From positions 39,707 to 103,706 of the forward strand of contig DATBMA010000062.1 of the NCBI GenBank assembly GCA_036555105.1: DNA of 64,000 nucleotides. The letters run 5' to 3'. The notes beneath the pieces are model-generated. The model did not search any database, was not told the origin of the DNA, and saw only the letters and a list, made by a program, of their open reading frames with translations. Of this stretch, positions 53,219 to 62,027 are shown one piece after another; position 1 is the stretch's first letter; every line of letters begins with the position of its first letter. The position numbers and the translations under genes were made by a program. Origin of the DNA: DATBMA01 sp036555105. GTDB lineage: Bacteria; Actinomycetota; Acidimicrobiia; Spongiisociales; ZC4RG35.

Positions 53219-54502
53219 TCACGGCGGAAGTCTGGTCGTCAGGTACTTCTGGCCAAGCGGGCTGGTCCATTGGTAGGTGTTACCGACTGATTCGACCTTC
53301 CATCCGCCTTCATGTTTGAGACGATGGTCATGCCGGCAGAGCGGCTCAAGGTTCCCTTCTGTCGTCAGATGGCTGTCGGTCCACGGATCACGGTGGTCGA
53401 GATCGGAATCGATGGCAGGCATTCGACAGCCCGGGAAAACACACACCGGCTCGCGTGCCCGGACCCGGCGGGCGGTAGAAGCGTTGGGACGCCTACGAGT
53501 GGTCCCGGTCCACACCGGGAATGTCCCCTCGGCCACTTCGACCTCCCAGGTAGAGGCATGGGCGGCGACCTGGCGGGCGATGTCGGCGACCACCGGCCCG
53601 AACCCGGAGAGGTCTCCCGCCTCCTCGTTCAGGTGCATCAGTGTCTCGAGCCCGACCCGTATGTAAGCCACTCCCGAGGTCCCGACTTGGGACGGGTTCC
53701 TGCCGGTGAGGACATCCAGGAACACGTCGGCGCGAACCTGATCCGCTTTCCGCTCATCACCGGCCAACCGGGCTGCCTCGGCCAGTGAGTGGAGACGGTT
53801 CATCGCTTCGGCGGCCCGATCTGCAGGCAAACCGATCCCCAAGATGGTGGCGGTCCCATCAGGGCTCGACTCCAGCACGAGTCGGCGACCGTCAAGCCCC
53901 AACCCATAACGCTTCGCAGCCTCGCCCGGATCCACCGACACGCACAGCCGGCGAGTGCGCACCCGAATCTGACCGGTAGTCAGCTCCGGAGCCAAAGCCA
54001 GGACGGTGTCGGCCACCACGCGAGCCTCCTCGATGTCCAGGTGGCTCAGCTCCTCGCAGATCACCTTCGCCCTCGCCAGATCGATATCTCCTGCCGCCAA
54101 CGCTTGCCCGACTTGAGGAAGCCGGTCCCAAACCTGTATTGCCACGCCCAGGGTTGCATCCGCCGCCCGTCGGGTCAGGTGCATCGCGGCTCGGATCTCA
54201 TCGGAGCAGAATTCCCAACCTTCCCAACCGGAGATGGCTACCTGGGCGTGGGCGACAGAAAGCACGTCTTGCAGGAACGCGGCCTGCACCTGAGACACGA
54301 GCTTGCCCCTGGCCTTCATCAGATGGACTCGCGATGGCCCGTCCAACTTCTCCCGGTCGATCGACGCCAGGAACAAGGCCAGGGCGGCATCGTCGGCCAC
54401 CCCGGCAAACCCTTCGGGCAGGAACCACCCTTCACCCACCACGGGATCGGGCGACTCCACCCAACCCGAAGCGGTCGCCTCTTCTGAAACTGATTCGTTC
54501 AT
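53219..54502 (-). CDS. DUF222 / HNH endonuclease (13E12 repeat family)
   Basis: A 427-residue protein. Residues about 40-320 form the alpha-helical DUF222 region (QVAISGWEGWEFCSDEIRAA, ALAAGDIDLARAKVICEEL). The C-terminal HNH domain reads VCVFPGCRMPAIDSDLDHRD, NLEPLCRHDHRLKHEGGWKV with both CxxC-type ligands and the HNH histidines. Such proteins are abundant and repeated in Actinobacteria, and one class marks the attachment site of mycobacterial phiRv1-like elements. No integrase or element ends are visible here. ATG at 54502 has GGGGGG just upstream. Confidence 0.9.
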   Translation of the reverse strand: MNESVSEEATASGWVESPDPVVGEGWFLPEGFAGVADDAALALFLASIDREKLDGPSRVHLMKARGKLVSQVQAAFLQDVLSVAHAQVAISGWEGWEFCSDEIRAAMHLTRRAADATLGVAIQVWDRLPQVGQALAAGDIDLARAKVICEELSHLDIEEARVVADTVLALAPELTTGQIRVRTRRLCVSVDPGEAAKRYGLGLDGRRLVLESSPDGTATILGIGLPADRAAEAMNRLHSLAEAARLAGDERKADQVRADVFLDVLTGRNPSQVGTSGVAYIRVGLETLMHLNEEAGDLSGFGPVVADIARQVAAHASTWEVEVAEGTFPVWTGTTRRRPNASTARRVRAREPVCVFPGCRMPAIDSDLDHRDPWTDSHLTTEGNLEPLCRHDHRLKHEGGWKVESVGNTYQWTSPLGQKYLTTRLPP

Positions 54503-54962
54503 CCCCCCAGAATGAACGGTGGGTGTGACAAATCTGCCCGCCAGGACTGAGAAATCGAGGTTTCTTCAACCAATCGCCGGGAAGAGCAGACGTAAGGACG
54601 GGCAATCCGAAGCTCTTCCTTCGTCGACTCTCTTTGGGGACCGCCGGGAGGCCGACCACATCTTCCTTCGCCGGGCTTTCCTCAGGTCACCCGACCCAAC
54701 CGAGCCAGAGTTTCCGAAGCTCGCACATCACTTGCCTGAGTCAGTTCAATGGCTACGCGCTTCCGGGCTACCACGTCCTTCCTTCGTTGGCTCTTCTGCC
54801 AGCCTCTCACCAGCCCGCAGCTCCAAGAACAAATCGGCTTTCCACCGCTTCGCACACCGACCATCCGAGAACCTCGACACACGCCGACGCGGGAATGCCG
54901 ACGCGAGGAAACAACCGGGCCTGCCCGCCTCCGTTGAGACGGCATCCCTATCGTGCCGCTCC
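54503..54962. other. 460-base gap with no recognisable gene
   Basis: Slightly less GC-rich than its surroundings. A plus-strand frame stays open from 54519 into the next gene, but its sequence (Ser/Arg/Pro-rich, no motif) is not like the transporter it leads into. Direct small repeats (gccgacgcg at about 54892 and 54908) are present. No tRNA, hairpin pair or known regulatory motif was found. It should contain the promoters of the DUF222 gene and of the transporter. Confidence 0.6.
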
Positions 54963-54968
54963 GTGCTC

Positions 54969-56309
54969 GTGAAGAACGACCGCCGGACGATCTTCGGCTG
55001 GGCCATGTATGACTGGGCCAACTCGGCCTACACGACCACCACCCTGGCGGTGCTGCTGCCCAGCCTCTTCACCGGGGAGATCGTCCCAGACGAAGGCGTG
55101 GTCATCCTCGGGCAACGGCTCGATGGTGAGTCGCTGTTCGGATACGCCGTGGGTTTCGGAGCCTTGCTCATGTTCCTGCTCACCCCCGCCCTTGGCGCGG
55201 TCGGCGACTTCTCCGCCTCCAAGCTCCGTTTCCTCCGGTTCTTCGCATACGCCGGTTCTCTGGTCTCGATGCTGTTCTTCTTCGCCGGGCCGGGAGACGT
55301 TGGCTACACCTTGTTGATCTTCTTCCTGGCGGAGAGCTCGTGGGCGATCGCCGCCGTCTTCTACGACTCGTTCCTCCCCCACATCTCAACCTCAGACACC
55401 ATCGATCGGGTTTCCTCGAAGGGCTTCGCCTTCGGCTACCTGGGAGGCGGCCTCCAGTTCCTGCTGGCGCTGCTGCTGATCCAGTTCAGCCCAGATTCCT
55501 TCGCTTCCACCGCCGCCCGCATCGGGATCGTGATGGCCGGCGTGTGGTGGTTCGCGTTTGCGGTGTTCGCCACCAGCCGCCTCCAGGAGCCAGGGCATGC
55601 GGAGCAGCTCCCCGCCCGATATGCGGGGATGCCTACCTGGTGGGCGTACATAAGGGTTGGCTTCGCCCGCACTTGGAGCACAACCAAGAAGCTGCGGAAC
55701 TTTCCTCATCTCCTGCTGTTCCTGGTCGCCTTCCTCGCTTACAACGACGGCGTACAGACAGTGATCTCGATCTCCGCGGCCTTCGCTACGGAGACGCTTG
55801 GTTTGGAGACGGGCGACATCGCCATCGCCTTCCTGGTCGTCCAGGTCGTGGCCTTCGCGGGGGCACTGCTTTTCGGGCGACTGGCGGAGCGGATCGGAGC
55901 CAAGAACTCGATCCTCGTATCGCTGGTCTTGTGGACCGGGGTTTCGGTCATCGGTTACCTGCTGCCAACCGGGGAATTCCTTCCCTTCCTCGGTCTGGCG
56001 GCCTCGGTCGGCCTCGTGCTGGGCGGCACCCAGGCGCTGTCCCGCAGCCTCTACGGCTCGATGATCCCGGAAGAAGCTTCCGGTGAGTTCTACGGCTTCT
56101 ATTCGGTGTTCTCGAAATTCGCCGCCATCTGGGGGCCGCTGCTGTTCGCGGCGGTGAACCAGGTGACCGGCTCGTCCAGAGCGGCGATCCTGTCGCTGAT
56201 CGTCCTCTTCTTCCTCGGGTTCATCCTCTTGAGCCGGGTCGACGTCGAACAGGCGCGCTCCGCCAAGGAGCGCTGGCACTTCTCCGGGACCCAAGCCGGC
56301 GTGGAATAG
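54969..56309 (+). CDS. UMF1-family MFS transporter (Atg22-like)
   Basis: A 446-residue transporter with about 12 membrane segments. The N-terminus (RRTIFGWAMYDWANSAYTTT) is the hallmark of the UMF1/Atg22 family, and NDGVQTVISISAAFA marks the second half. Its substrate is unknown; yeast Atg22 releases amino acids from the vacuole. GTG starts at 54963 and 54969 are both possible; neither has a ribosome-binding site. Another member of the same family is cut by the right edge of the window (63094). Confidence 0.85.
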   Translation: MKNDRRTIFGWAMYDWANSAYTTTTLAVLLPSLFTGEIVPDEGVVILGQRLDGESLFGYAVGFGALLMFLLTPALGAVGDFSASKLRFLRFFAYAGSLVSMLFFFAGPGDVGYTLLIFFLAESSWAIAAVFYDSFLPHISTSDTIDRVSSKGFAFGYLGGGLQFLLALLLIQFSPDSFASTAARIGIVMAGVWWFAFAVFATSRLQEPGHAEQLPARYAGMPTWWAYIRVGFARTWSTTKKLRNFPHLLLFLVAFLAYNDGVQTVISISAAFATETLGLETGDIAIAFLVVQVVAFAGALLFGRLAERIGAKNSILVSLVLWTGVSVIGYLLPTGEFLPFLGLAASVGLVLGGTQALSRSLYGSMIPEEASGEFYGFYSVFSKFAAIWGPLLFAAVNQVTGSSRAAILSLIVLFFLGFILLSRVDVEQARSAKERWHFSGTQAGVE

Positions 56310-56318
56310 GATCGAGCG

Positions 56319-56585
56319 ATGGTCGATCAGGAGCCTCAACCGATCGTCGACGACCAGGAGCCGACCCGTCGGTCCTTTCCCATAGGGATCCTGTTCGTCT
56401 TCCTGCTGCTCCTTGCGTTCGGGGTCTTTCTGGCGCAGAACGGGACCGCCACCACGGTGCAGTTCCTCAGCTATACGTTCGATTCGACGCTGGCGATGGT
56501 CGCCCTCATCGCCTTCGTCGTCGGGCTCCTCGCCGGGTTGTTGCTCGCGCTGGTCATCAGCAGGAGAAGGCGCCGGGCCGCATGA
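56319..56585 (+). CDS. LapA-domain (DUF1049) membrane protein
   Basis: An 88-residue protein with two membrane helices (GILFVFLLLLAFGVFLAQNG and MVALIAFVVGLLAGLLLALVIS) and a basic tail, the pattern of LapA/DUF1049 proteins, some of which take part in lipopolysaccharide assembly in Gram-negatives; their role in Actinobacteria is not known. ATG at 56319, ten bases after the UMF1 gene; the stop overlaps the next gene by four bases (ATGA). Confidence 0.8.
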   Translation: MVDQEPQPIVDDQEPTRRSFPIGILFVFLLLLAFGVFLAQNGTATTVQFLSYTFDSTLAMVALIAFVVGLLAGLLLALVISRRRRRAA

Positions 56586-57928
56586 GCGGGCGGCTGGTGG
56601 TTGTCGGCGGGGACGCCGCCGGCATGTCAGCGGCGTCGCAAGCCCGGCGGATGGACCGGGACCTGGAGATCGTGGCATTCGAACGGTCCGGCTACGGCAG
56701 CTACTCCGCCTGCGGCGAGCCCTACTACGTGGCCGGCATCGTCGACTCGATCGAACGCCTCGTCGCCCGCACCCCCGAGCGATTCGCCCACATGGGGATC
56801 GATCTACGGACCCGGCACGAGGTCGAGGCGATCGACCTCGACCGACGCCTGGTACGCGTTGCAGACCTCGAGGGCGGCAGCCGATTCGAGATGCCTTGGG
56901 ATCAGCTCATGGTGAGCACCGGTGCTCACCCGTTGCGACCTGCCTCGATCGCCGGGATCGACCTCCCAGGGGTTCTCGCCTTGCGGACCCTGGAAGATGC
57001 GGTGACCCTGCGCGCCATGACGGAGCATGAGGCCGAACGCGTCGTCGTGGTCGGAGCGGGCTACATCGGCTTGGAAATGGCCGAGGCCCTGGCCGGACGG
57101 GGAGCGCACGTGACGATCGTCACGCTGGGGCCTCACGTCCTCGAGAAGACCCTCGACCCCGAGATGGGACGCATAGTGGACGACGCGGTGAGGGAGGCCG
57201 GCGTAGAGCTCCTCACCGATACCACCGTCGACCGCATCGTCGGGGACGTGAAGGCGACAGGAGTGGCGGCCGGCGACGCGCTGGTACCGGCGGACCTCGT
57301 CTTCCTCGGGCTAGGCACGGCGCCCGACGTAGCGCTGGCGGAGGCGGCCGGCATCCCTCTTGGTGTGACCGGCGCCATCGCCGTGGATGACCGTCAACGG
57401 ACCAGGGTGGAAGGGGTTTGGTCAGCCGGAGACTGCGCCGAGACCGTTCACCGGGTAAACGGACAGGCCGTCAACATCCATCTCGGCACCATCGCCAACA
57501 AGACCGGCCGCATCGCCGGGACCAACATCGGCGGGGGCGACGCCCGCTTTCCTGGCGTGCTCGGAACGGCAATCGTGAAGGTCTTCGACCTCGAGGTGGC
57601 ATGCACCGGACTCAACACCGCGCAGTCGGCTGCCTCCGGCTTTGATCCCGTGGTCGGGATCGCCAAAGGCCGCGCCGGCGCTTCCTACTGGCCGGACGCA
57701 GCCGGAATGGTGGTGTCGGTGATCGCGGATCGTGTGACCGGCAGGGTGCTCGGTGGGCAGGTGGTTGGCGGCGAAGGCACCGGCAAGCGAATCGACGCGC
57801 TGGCCACGGCGATTTGGAAGGAGGCCACCCTCGACGATCTGGCTTGGGCGGACCTCGCCTATGCCCCTCCGTTCACTGGCGTGTGGGACCTGATCAACAT
57901 TGCCTCGCGGAACGCGGCGGATCCCTGA
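56582..57928 (+). CDS. CoA-disulfide reductase/NADH oxidase-like flavoprotein
   Basis: A 448-residue FAD/NAD(P) pyridine nucleotide disulfide reductase. The FAD loop is VVVGGDAAGMSAASQARR, the redox residue is Cys44 in SYSACGEPYYV (the single-cysteine site of CoA disulfide reductase), the NAD(P)H loop is VVVVGAGYIGLEMAEAL, and GVWSAGDCAE closes the FAD site. The C-terminal dimerisation domain is complete. It probably keeps CoA or other thiols reduced, or reduces O2 or persulfides. Overlaps LapA by four bases. Confidence 0.9.
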   Translation: MSGRLVVVGGDAAGMSAASQARRMDRDLEIVAFERSGYGSYSACGEPYYVAGIVDSIERLVARTPERFAHMGIDLRTRHEVEAIDLDRRLVRVADLEGGSRFEMPWDQLMVSTGAHPLRPASIAGIDLPGVLALRTLEDAVTLRAMTEHEAERVVVVGAGYIGLEMAEALAGRGAHVTIVTLGPHVLEKTLDPEMGRIVDDAVREAGVELLTDTTVDRIVGDVKATGVAAGDALVPADLVFLGLGTAPDVALAEAAGIPLGVTGAIAVDDRQRTRVEGVWSAGDCAETVHRVNGQAVNIHLGTIANKTGRIAGTNIGGGDARFPGVLGTAIVKVFDLEVACTGLNTAQSAASGFDPVVGIAKGRAGASYWPDAAGMVVSVIADRVTGRVLGGQVVGGEGTGKRIDALATAIWKEATLDDLAWADLAYAPPFTGVWDLINIASRNAADP

Positions 57929-58292
57929 CTTCGTCCTGTTGGGCCTGGTGTTGTGGGCGTGCGCGGCGGTGGGACGACCGGGTCGACCCTTTCCCGCGAC
58001 GGGGTGGAGGTCATCTCGGTTAGCGACGGTGACACCTTCCGGGCAAGTCAGGCGGGGACCGAGGTGGAAGTGCGCATCGTCGGCGTCAACGCCCCGGAGC
58101 GCGACGAGCGCCACGGCACGGAGGCTGACGACCGGCTTCGAGACCTGCTGGCGGTAGATCCCGTCACGATCGCTGCCACCGATGTCGATCAGGAACCCTC
58201 GCCGAGGTGGAGGCCGGCGGCACCGATGTCAGGTTGGTCGCCGCAAGCTGCTCGACGGCCACGGGCGGGTTGTCGCCTTCGCCCGTTACTAA
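57900..58292 (+). pseudogene. SNase-like (thermonuclease) lipoprotein, broken into several frames
   Basis: The frame from TTG at 57900 gives a signal peptide with lipobox-like end (FVLLGLVLWACAAVG). The next frame, from about 57968, continues GTTGSTLSRDGVEVISVSDG then DTF and VEVRIVGVNAPERDE, the start of a staphylococcal-nuclease domain with its DGDT and NAPE motifs. After about 58195 the homology-like text moves to another frame (TLAEVEAGGTDVRLVA) and then another (KLLDGHGRVVAFARY, stop at 58290). At least three frame changes are needed, so it is non-functional as read. It overlaps the flavoprotein's last codons and fills the 57929-58325 gap. Confidence 0.55.
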
Positions 58293-58325
58293 TACGATCG
58301 GCTGCCTGCACCGAGGGGAGGCGCA

Positions 58326-58925
58326 ATGAGTCTCAAGGACACCATGAAGGAATGGTTCCAGACCGCGAAGGAGAAGTCGCAACCGGCCAGAGAGAAGGCC
58401 GGCGAGATGGCTGGGCAGGCCTGGGACAAGACCAAAGAAGTCACCTCCGACATGGCCGAGAAGGCCAAGCCGGTAGCGGAGAAGGCCTGGGACAAGACCA
58501 AGGAGGTCAGCTCGGACCTCACCACCAAGGCCAAGGACGCCGTCTCCAACATGGGTGACAAGGCCTCGGCGGCGGGCGACAAGGTCGAGGAAGCCGCCGC
58601 GGACGTCAAGGAGTCCGCCGACGAGGCGGCCGACTCCGCCAAGGAGATGGCCGGAGAAGCCGCCGACACCGCCGGCGACAAGATGGCCGAGATGAAAGAC
58701 TCCGCCACCGAAGCCGTAAACACTGCCAAAGACAAGGCGTCGGAAATGGCCTCGGACTTCAAGGACAAGGTCGAGGAGGCCACCGACACCGCCGGCGACA
58801 AGTTGGCCGAGATGAAGGACTCTTCCACCGAAGCCGTAGACACCACCAAGAAGAAACTGTCTGACGCCGCCACCGACGTGAAGGAGAAAGTGGAGGACGT
58901 CGCCGAGGACGCCCCGCAGGACTGA
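58326..58925 (+). CDS. LEA-like/apolipoprotein-like repeat protein
   Basis: A 199-residue hydrophilic protein made of imperfect 11-residue amphipathic repeats rich in Ala, Lys, Asp and Glu (AWDKTKEVTSDMAEKAKPVA, then AWDKTKEV again; DTAGDKMAEMKDSATEAV and its near copy DTAGDKLAEMKDSSTEAV). No cysteine or membrane segment. This is the pattern of group 3 LEA proteins and YtxH/apolipoprotein-like proteins, linked to desiccation or membrane stress in other organisms. GGGGAGG five bases before the ATG is a strong ribosome-binding site, suggesting high expression. Confidence 0.8.
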   Translation: MSLKDTMKEWFQTAKEKSQPAREKAGEMAGQAWDKTKEVTSDMAEKAKPVAEKAWDKTKEVSSDLTTKAKDAVSNMGDKASAAGDKVEEAAADVKESADEAADSAKEMAGEAADTAGDKMAEMKDSATEAVNTAKDKASEMASDFKDKVEEATDTAGDKLAEMKDSSTEAVDTTKKKLSDAATDVKEKVEDVAEDAPQD

Positions 58926-58956
58926 GACTCGGCCTCGGCCGGTTAGGGTCGAGGCC

Positions 58957-60138
58957 ATGGGAGATGCGATCTCGAATCGGGTCGCGGCCATTGAAGAGTC
59001 CGCCACGATCGCGGTGAGCGATCGCGCCCGAGCGCTGGCAGCCCAGGGCCACGACATCATCAGCTTCGGAGCCGGTGAGCCCGACTTCCCGACTCCGCCC
59101 CACATCGTCGAAGCGGCCATTGCGGCCGCCCGCGATCCGGTCAACCACCACTACTCGGCCAATGCCGGCCTCGGTCCGCTACGAGAGGCGGTCGCCGCCG
59201 ACCTTGGTCACTACGTCGGCGTAGAGGTTGGAGCCGATTCGGTCCTGATCACCAACGGGGGCAAGCAGGCGGTCTACCAAGCTTGCGCCACGTTGCTCGA
59301 CCCAGGGGATGAAGCACTGGTGCCGGCCCCCTATTGGGTGACATATCCCGAGGCGGTGACCCTGGCGGGTGCCGTACCGATCACCGTCCCGACCGACGGA
59401 GGGTTCCGGTTGCAGCTGGAAGACCTCGATCGGGCGCGAACGCCGCAGACCAAGCTCCTGATCCTGGTGTCCCCGTCAAACCCCACCGGGGTGGTCTATC
59501 CGCGTGAGGAGTTGCAAGTAATCGGCCGCTGGGCCGCCGAGCGCCGCCTGTGGATCCTGACCGACGACATCTACTACCGACTTGTCTACGGGGACGCCCG
59601 GTTCGAGTCGGTGGCTGCGGCTACCCCAGAGCTCGAGGGCCGCTGGGTGATGATCAACGGGGTCTCCAAGACCTATGCGATGACCGGCTGGCGGGTCGGA
59701 TGGATGGTGTCGACGCCGGAGGTGACCAAGGCGGCCGGCAACCTCCAGTCGCATCTCACCTCGAACGTCAACAACATCGCTCAGCGGGCGGCGCTGGCTG
59801 CGCTGACCGGCCCTCAGGACACGGTTGAGACGATGCGGGAGGCATTCGATCAGCGACGGCGGATGATGGTCAAGACCCTCGACGGGCTGGCCAATGTCGA
59901 ATGCACCGAGCCGATGGGCGCCTTCTACGCCTTCCCCGACCTGTCGTGGTACGCCGACAAGGTGGGTGGGGACATCCCCCTGGCCAACCTGCTGCTCGAT
60001 CGGGCCGGGGTGGCGGTCGTGCCGGGCGAGGCCTTCGGTGCCCCCGGTTACGCCCGGCTCTCATATGCCTTGGGAGATGCCCAACTCGAGCAAGGCCTCG
60101 ACCGCATGACATCGGCCCTCGAGGAACTCGCTTCATAG
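58957..60138 (+). CDS. Aspartate aminotransferase (class I, subgroup Ib)
   Basis: A 393-residue PLP aminotransferase. SNRVAAIEESATIAVSDRAR and FGAGEPDFPTPPHIVEAA open the protein, NPTGVVYPREEL contacts the phosphate, and the PLP Lys238 lies in VSKTYAMTGWRVGW. The sequence fits bacterial Ib aspartate aminotransferases, some of which also act on prephenate. ATG at 58957. It lies 31 bases after the LEA-like gene. Confidence 0.92.
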   Translation: MGDAISNRVAAIEESATIAVSDRARALAAQGHDIISFGAGEPDFPTPPHIVEAAIAAARDPVNHHYSANAGLGPLREAVAADLGHYVGVEVGADSVLITNGGKQAVYQACATLLDPGDEALVPAPYWVTYPEAVTLAGAVPITVPTDGGFRLQLEDLDRARTPQTKLLILVSPSNPTGVVYPREELQVIGRWAAERRLWILTDDIYYRLVYGDARFESVAAATPELEGRWVMINGVSKTYAMTGWRVGWMVSTPEVTKAAGNLQSHLTSNVNNIAQRAALAALTGPQDTVETMREAFDQRRRMMVKTLDGLANVECTEPMGAFYAFPDLSWYADKVGGDIPLANLLLDRAGVAVVPGEAFGAPGYARLSYALGDAQLEQGLDRMTSALEELAS

Positions 60139-60192
60139 GACGGCACTCGAGCCGCACCAAGGTGGGCGCTGACCGCCGGATACAGTGGAGCA

Positions 60193-61398
60193 GTGAGCTC
60201 CTTCACGCGGGACGAGATCGCCGAGCGAGCCGGAACATCGGTCGAGGAAATAGACCAGTTGGTCTCCCTGGGAGTCATCAAGCCGACCGATGGTTTCTTC
60301 TCATCGGCGGACATTCGCAGGGTCGGAATCGTCCGGAGCTTTGTCGAGGCCGGGATTCCACTTGACGGCTTGGCTGAAGCCCTTGCCAGCGGCAAGCTGT
60401 CACTGGCGTTCGTTGACGCCGCCGCCTACGACCGCTTTCCCTCGGTCAGCGCGATCACGTTCGAGGAACTGAGCGAACAGACAGGAGTCCCGGTCGAACT
60501 ACTGATGATGGTGCGTGAAGTGTCGGGCTCGGCCCAACCAACTCCGCAGGATCGGGTTCGCGACAACGAGCTCGCAGTAGTGCCGTTCATCGAAATGCAA
60601 GTCGCCGAAGGCTTTCGGCGGAGCGCGATCGAGCGCTTGCTGAGGGCGACCGGCGACAGCCTCAGGCGCATCGCGGCCAGTGAGGCCGACTGGTGGTATT
60701 CGGAGGTGACGGGCCCGCGGGTCGAGCAGGGAATGCGGCCCGACTTCACCGGTGACGTCGAATTCACCGACCGCATCTCCGAACTGTCTGAGCGGGCGCT
60801 GCTTGCCATTTATCACGGACAGCAGGCTCACGCCTGGACCCGCAACATCGTCGAAGGATTCGAGATGGCGATGATCCAGGCGGGTTTGCACAGCCGGCTC
60901 GATCGGCCTCCGGCGATGTGCTTTCTCGACATCACCGGCTACACCCGCCTGACCCAGGAGCGGGGCGACATGGCAGCGGCGGAACTGGCCGGCCAACTCG
61001 GCAGGTTGGTGGAGCGAACCTCGGTCAACTACGGAGGCCGGCCGGTCAAATGGCTGGGTGATGGGGTGATGTTCTGGTTCCGCGATCCGGGACCGGGTGT
61101 GATCGCGGCCTTGGACATGGTGGCTGCAGTCGCGTCAGCCGGACTCCCGCCGGCCCACGTTGGCCTGCATGCCGGGCCGGTCGTCTTCCAAGAAGGCGAC
61201 TACTACGGACAGACGGTGAATGTGGCTTCGCGAATCGCCGACTACGCCCGGCCAGGCGAGGTGCTGGTCAGTCAGGCAGTGGTTGAGGCCTCGCCGGACA
61301 CGGGGGCTTCATTCACCGAGATCGGCCCGGTCGAGCTCAAAGGCGTGACCGGTCCCACTCTGCTTCATTCTGCCCACCGATCATCGTCTCTGACTTAG
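60193..61398 (+). CDS. Class III nucleotide cyclase with N-terminal MerR-like HTH
   Basis: A 401-residue fusion. Residues 1-75 look like a MerR winged-helix DNA-binding unit (TRDEIAERAGTSVEEIDQLV, FSSADIRRVGIVRSFVEAGI). A helical middle follows, then a cyclase homology domain from about 235: metal-binding Asp246 in FLDITGYTRLT, Lys286 and Asp290 in VKWLGDGVMF, and GQTVNVASRIADYA with the transition-state Asn and Arg. It should be catalytically active, making cAMP or possibly cGMP. Direct coupling of DNA binding or ligand sensing to cyclic-nucleotide synthesis is suggested. GTG start at 60193 with GGAG just upstream. Confidence 0.85.
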   Translation: MSSFTRDEIAERAGTSVEEIDQLVSLGVIKPTDGFFSSADIRRVGIVRSFVEAGIPLDGLAEALASGKLSLAFVDAAAYDRFPSVSAITFEELSEQTGVPVELLMMVREVSGSAQPTPQDRVRDNELAVVPFIEMQVAEGFRRSAIERLLRATGDSLRRIAASEADWWYSEVTGPRVEQGMRPDFTGDVEFTDRISELSERALLAIYHGQQAHAWTRNIVEGFEMAMIQAGLHSRLDRPPAMCFLDITGYTRLTQERGDMAAAELAGQLGRLVERTSVNYGGRPVKWLGDGVMFWFRDPGPGVIAALDMVAAVASAGLPPAHVGLHAGPVVFQEGDYYGQTVNVASRIADYARPGEVLVSQAVVEASPDTGASFTEIGPVELKGVTGPTLLHSAHRSSSLT

Positions 61399-61449
61399 GG
61401 GTGGTGGACCTCGCGCCAGAGCGCCGCGGGGCGCCCGGACTCAAGAGGA

Positions 61450-61926
61450 TCAGGTCGGCTCGACCACGATGCGGCCCCCGCGAACGGTGGCGCCGATCAC
61501 GATGCCGGCGGAGATCAGCACGGCGTTCTTCAAGATGTACTGACCCTCGAGAGTCAGGACAAACGGAAAATCGCTCCAGATCCTCTCGGGAAACAGGAAG
61601 AGCGGCGTCAAAGTGCCGGCCATCTGAGCGAACAGGAGGAGCAGGGTCAGCCTGAGGAAGCGGCCGAGCAACAGTCCGAGGCCGATGGCGATCTCGAGCA
61701 CGGCCAGAGCGGTCCGGACGAAGTCCTCACTGAACAAGTTGAACGTGAGGGCCATGGCGGTCTTCGTTGCGATCTCATCGGCCGGGCTGAGCCCAGGCAC
61801 CAGCTTGAGCGCTCCGAACCAGACGAAGATCACCCCGATACTCCACCTGAGCAGAGTCACACCGTGCTTGGCCATCCACTGGGTGATGGCGCGGTCGATC
61901 GAGTCGAGCCGCCCGAAGTCCACCAT
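61450..61926 (-). CDS. DoxX-family membrane protein
   Basis: A 158-residue protein with four membrane segments (LLRWSIGVIFVWFGALKLVP, TALAVLEIAIGLGLLLGRF, LTLLLLFAQMAGTLTPLFLF, LKNAVLISAGIVIGATV). Sequence and topology fit DoxX/DUF417-type proteins; some interact with quinone or sulfur oxidation enzymes, others are of unknown role. ATG at 61926 is chosen; the long open frame further upstream lies over the next promoter region and is not coding. Confidence 0.8.
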   Translation of the reverse strand: MVDFGRLDSIDRAITQWMAKHGVTLLRWSIGVIFVWFGALKLVPGLSPADEIATKTAMALTFNLFSEDFVRTALAVLEIAIGLGLLLGRFLRLTLLLLFAQMAGTLTPLFLFPERIWSDFPFVLTLEGQYILKNAVLISAGIVIGATVRGGRIVVEPT

Positions 61927-62027
61927 TCGAGCGTAAGCATCAGGGAACGCCGACCCAATTCGTCGTCGGGCATGGTCGGCACCGCCCGCGACTGAGCCCG
62001 TCCGGCCCACCCCTACACTCGCCAACC

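Noticed and set aside
53219..54502. Mobile element based on the DUF222/HNH gene
   Set aside because: No integrase, inverted ends, target duplication or tRNA attachment site is visible around it.
54519..54968. N-terminal extension of the UMF1 transporter
   Set aside because: The open frame is Ser/Arg/Pro-rich and unrelated to the family, whose hallmark begins just after 54969.
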